From assembly GCA_025057715.1 (NCBI GenBank), contig JANWVD010000054.1:1-6309 (forward strand): a stretch of 6,309 nucleotides of DNA. Reading direction: 5' to 3'. Below the pieces are notes generated by a model that was not told the origin of the DNA, did not search any database, and was given only the letters and a program-made list of their open reading frames with translations. Position numbers and translations under genes: made by a program. How positions within the stretch are numbered: the stretch's first letter is position 1; every line of letters starts with the position of its first letter. The DNA is from Aquificaceae bacterium. GTDB lineage: Bacteria > Aquificota > Aquificia > Aquificales > Aquificaceae. This document shows positions 5,368 to 6,309 of the stretch, piece after piece.

Positions 5368-6098
5368 AAGACCTCAATTTTCTCCCCTAACTTAACCCCG
5401 AGCTCCTTTTGTGCGCTTTTGGAATAGATAAAAAGCTCAATGAGGTTAAAGCTCGAGCATATAAGCGCAGGCTTATGTGAGCTTTGGTAATTTTGAACGA
5501 ATTGTAGCGTTATATCTCGAAATAAGCCCCCACTATAGTTGCCACATGGTATGTTGGTTATGCAATTTCCAAAACGGTCAAAGTAGATAACCTCGCCTAT
5601 TAAGCGAGAGCCTTCTTTAAAAGGCTTTGGAAAAAGATGTTTTGGCTTCCAATCTATTTTAGGACCCAACGAAGATGGGCTTTCATTTAGGCTTAGGTGA
5701 GCAACCGCCTTGGCAAAGATGTCTCTTGCATGGAAGGTGTTGCTTGTTGGTCTAAATTTACTTATCAAGTAGGCGTCAAAGTTAAGGTTTAGAGACTCTA
5801 CGGCGCTATCTATGAGTCCGTTATCGGGGGCAACAAAGTTATATCCGCCGCAGCTTACGCAAATTGGTCTTCTAAAGGTGCCCACCCCTGGGTCTACCAC
5901 TGCCATAAAGTGGGTGTTTTTCGGAAAGTCATTTAGATGAGCCCAAAGCAAAAAAGCACCCTGACGTATGTTAAAAGGCTCAACCTCGTGGGTTATATCA
6001 ATAATTTTAGCAGAGGGGTTTATACTCAAAATAACAGCCTTAACAATACCAACATAGCCGTCTTTTAGAGAAAAATCAGTAAGAAGTGCAATCAGCAT
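5364..6098 (-). CDS. SAM hydrolase (DUF62 / SAM hydroxide adenosyltransferase family)
   Basis: This 244-residue protein belongs to the fluorinase/chlorinase-related DUF62 family. Characterised members use water to cleave S-adenosylmethionine into adenosine and methionine. Visible landmarks: LLTDFSLKDGYVG (5-17, SAM-ribose binding Asp8), DITHEVEPFNIRQGAFLL (34-51), VVDPGVGTFRR (67-77), FVAPDNGL (88-95), TFHARDIFAKAVAHL (121-135) and FDRFGNCITNI (173-183). The hydroxide-activating triad known for DUF62 hydrolases, Asp-Arg-His, aligns with Asp69, Arg76 and His123, which favours a hydrolase over a halogenase. The C-terminal domain ends in the usual LGVKLGEKIEV. The length is normal. The start ATG (6098) gives the family N-terminus directly; there is no Shine-Dalgarno sequence, and only 14 bp separate it from the divergent gene. 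The physiological role is uncertain even for studied members. Confidence 0.94.
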   Translation of the reverse strand: MLIALLTDFSLKDGYVGIVKAVILSINPSAKIIDITHEVEPFNIRQGAFLLWAHLNDFPKNTHFMAVVDPGVGTFRRPICVSCGGYNFVAPDNGLIDSAVESLNLNFDAYLISKFRPTSNTFHARDIFAKAVAHLSLNESPSSLGPKIDWKPKHLFPKPFKEGSRLIGEVIYFDRFGNCITNIPCGNYSGGLFRDITLQFVQNYQSSHKPALICSSFNLIELFIYSKSAQKELGVKLGEKIEVF

Positions 6099-6112
6099 GT
6101 TAATATGAGTTT

Positions 6113-6309
6113 ATGGTAAAAGTAGGCTGGAGCATAACCCATCAGGAATTTACTATAAGCGACTATTATTACTTTAGCATATTGCAAAAAGAAGCCTTAA
6201 AGCAAAATATCATAATAGACGAGGTTTCAGATTGGAAAAGTCTTGAAAACTACCATACTATAGTCTTTAACTATCCAGAGATAGCCTTTAGTGAAAACGA
6301 GGTAAAAGA
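6113..6309 (+). CDS. N-terminal part of an unidentified protein, cut by the window end
   Basis: An open frame of 65 codons starts at ATG 6113, just after an in-frame TAA (6101-6103), and continues past the last base. It reads MVKVGWSITHQEF, then an aromatic-rich helix (SDYYYFSIL), a segment IIIDEVSDWKSLENY, a strand HTIVFNYPE and FSENEVK. The order, a short strand, a helix, then 'L..Y..IVFNYPE..FS..E', resembles the start of a Rossmann-like or GATase1-like domain (for example DUF4350-type), but this is a weak impression and no function is assigned. Codon use matches the neighbours. No good Shine-Dalgarno sequence is present. TAATAT (6101-6106) could be a -10 box, which would make the message nearly leaderless. 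It is divergent from the SAM hydrolase. Confidence 0.72.
   Translation, partial: MVKVGWSITHQEFTISDYYYFSILQKEALKQNIIIDEVSDWKSLENYHTIVFNYPEIAFSENEVK

Noticed and set aside
1..6309. CRISPR array, tRNA/rRNA, insertion sequence or defence island
   Set aside because: No regular direct repeats with spacers, cloverleaf-like segments, terminal inverted repeats or transposase/nuclease motifs were found; nearly all bases are in ordinary genes.

Overview
The window looks like compact bacterial chromosome from a Gram-negative organism, probably a thermophile. The Gram-negative call rests on a signal-peptide-bearing beta-barrel protein that ends in Tyr-Arg-Trp. The thermophile suggestion rests on heavy use of ATA (Ile) and AGA/AGG (Arg) codons, on a DUF62-type SAM hydrolase (a family frequent in thermophiles), and on genes that overlap or abut almost everywhere. 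An Aquificota-like or similar deep-branching thermophile would fit, but this is inference and the sequence does not settle it. G+C looks to be in the low to mid 40s percent by eye.

Layout. Positions 1-2824 (+) form a tightly overlapping run: the 3' end of ispF (isoprenoid precursor synthesis, MEP pathway), a patatin-like lipid acyl hydrolase, a MATE-family multidrug/Na+ antiporter and an unrecognised 149-residue protein. Each start codon lies inside the end of the previous gene (overlaps of 11, 16 and 17 bp). A DUF2860-like outer-membrane barrel protein (2825-3703, -) converges on this run with its stop codon directly touching the other stop. A 101-bp divergent region (3704-3804) is the only intergenic space of any size. 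It carries a good sigma70-type promoter facing right.

Positions 3805-5367 (+) are a second overlapping operon: a thioredoxin-fold protein lacking the CXXC motif, a HIT-family nucleotide hydrolase/transferase (TTG start) and an oligopeptide/nickel-type ABC ATPase. It converges, with a shared TTAA, on a SAM hydrolase (DUF62 / SAM hydroxide adenosyltransferase; 5364-6098, -). Only 14 bp further on, a divergent unidentified gene begins at 6113 and runs off the window.

No RNA gene, mobile element, CRISPR array or defence module was seen. No clearly new multi-gene system was found. The points most worth a second look are the thioredoxin-like protein with NERN in place of the CXXC motif, inside an operon with a HIT protein and a solo ABC ATPase; the candidate leaderless promoter; the zero-gap convergent stops; and strong over-representation of the hexamer AGAGCT/AGCTCT on both strands.
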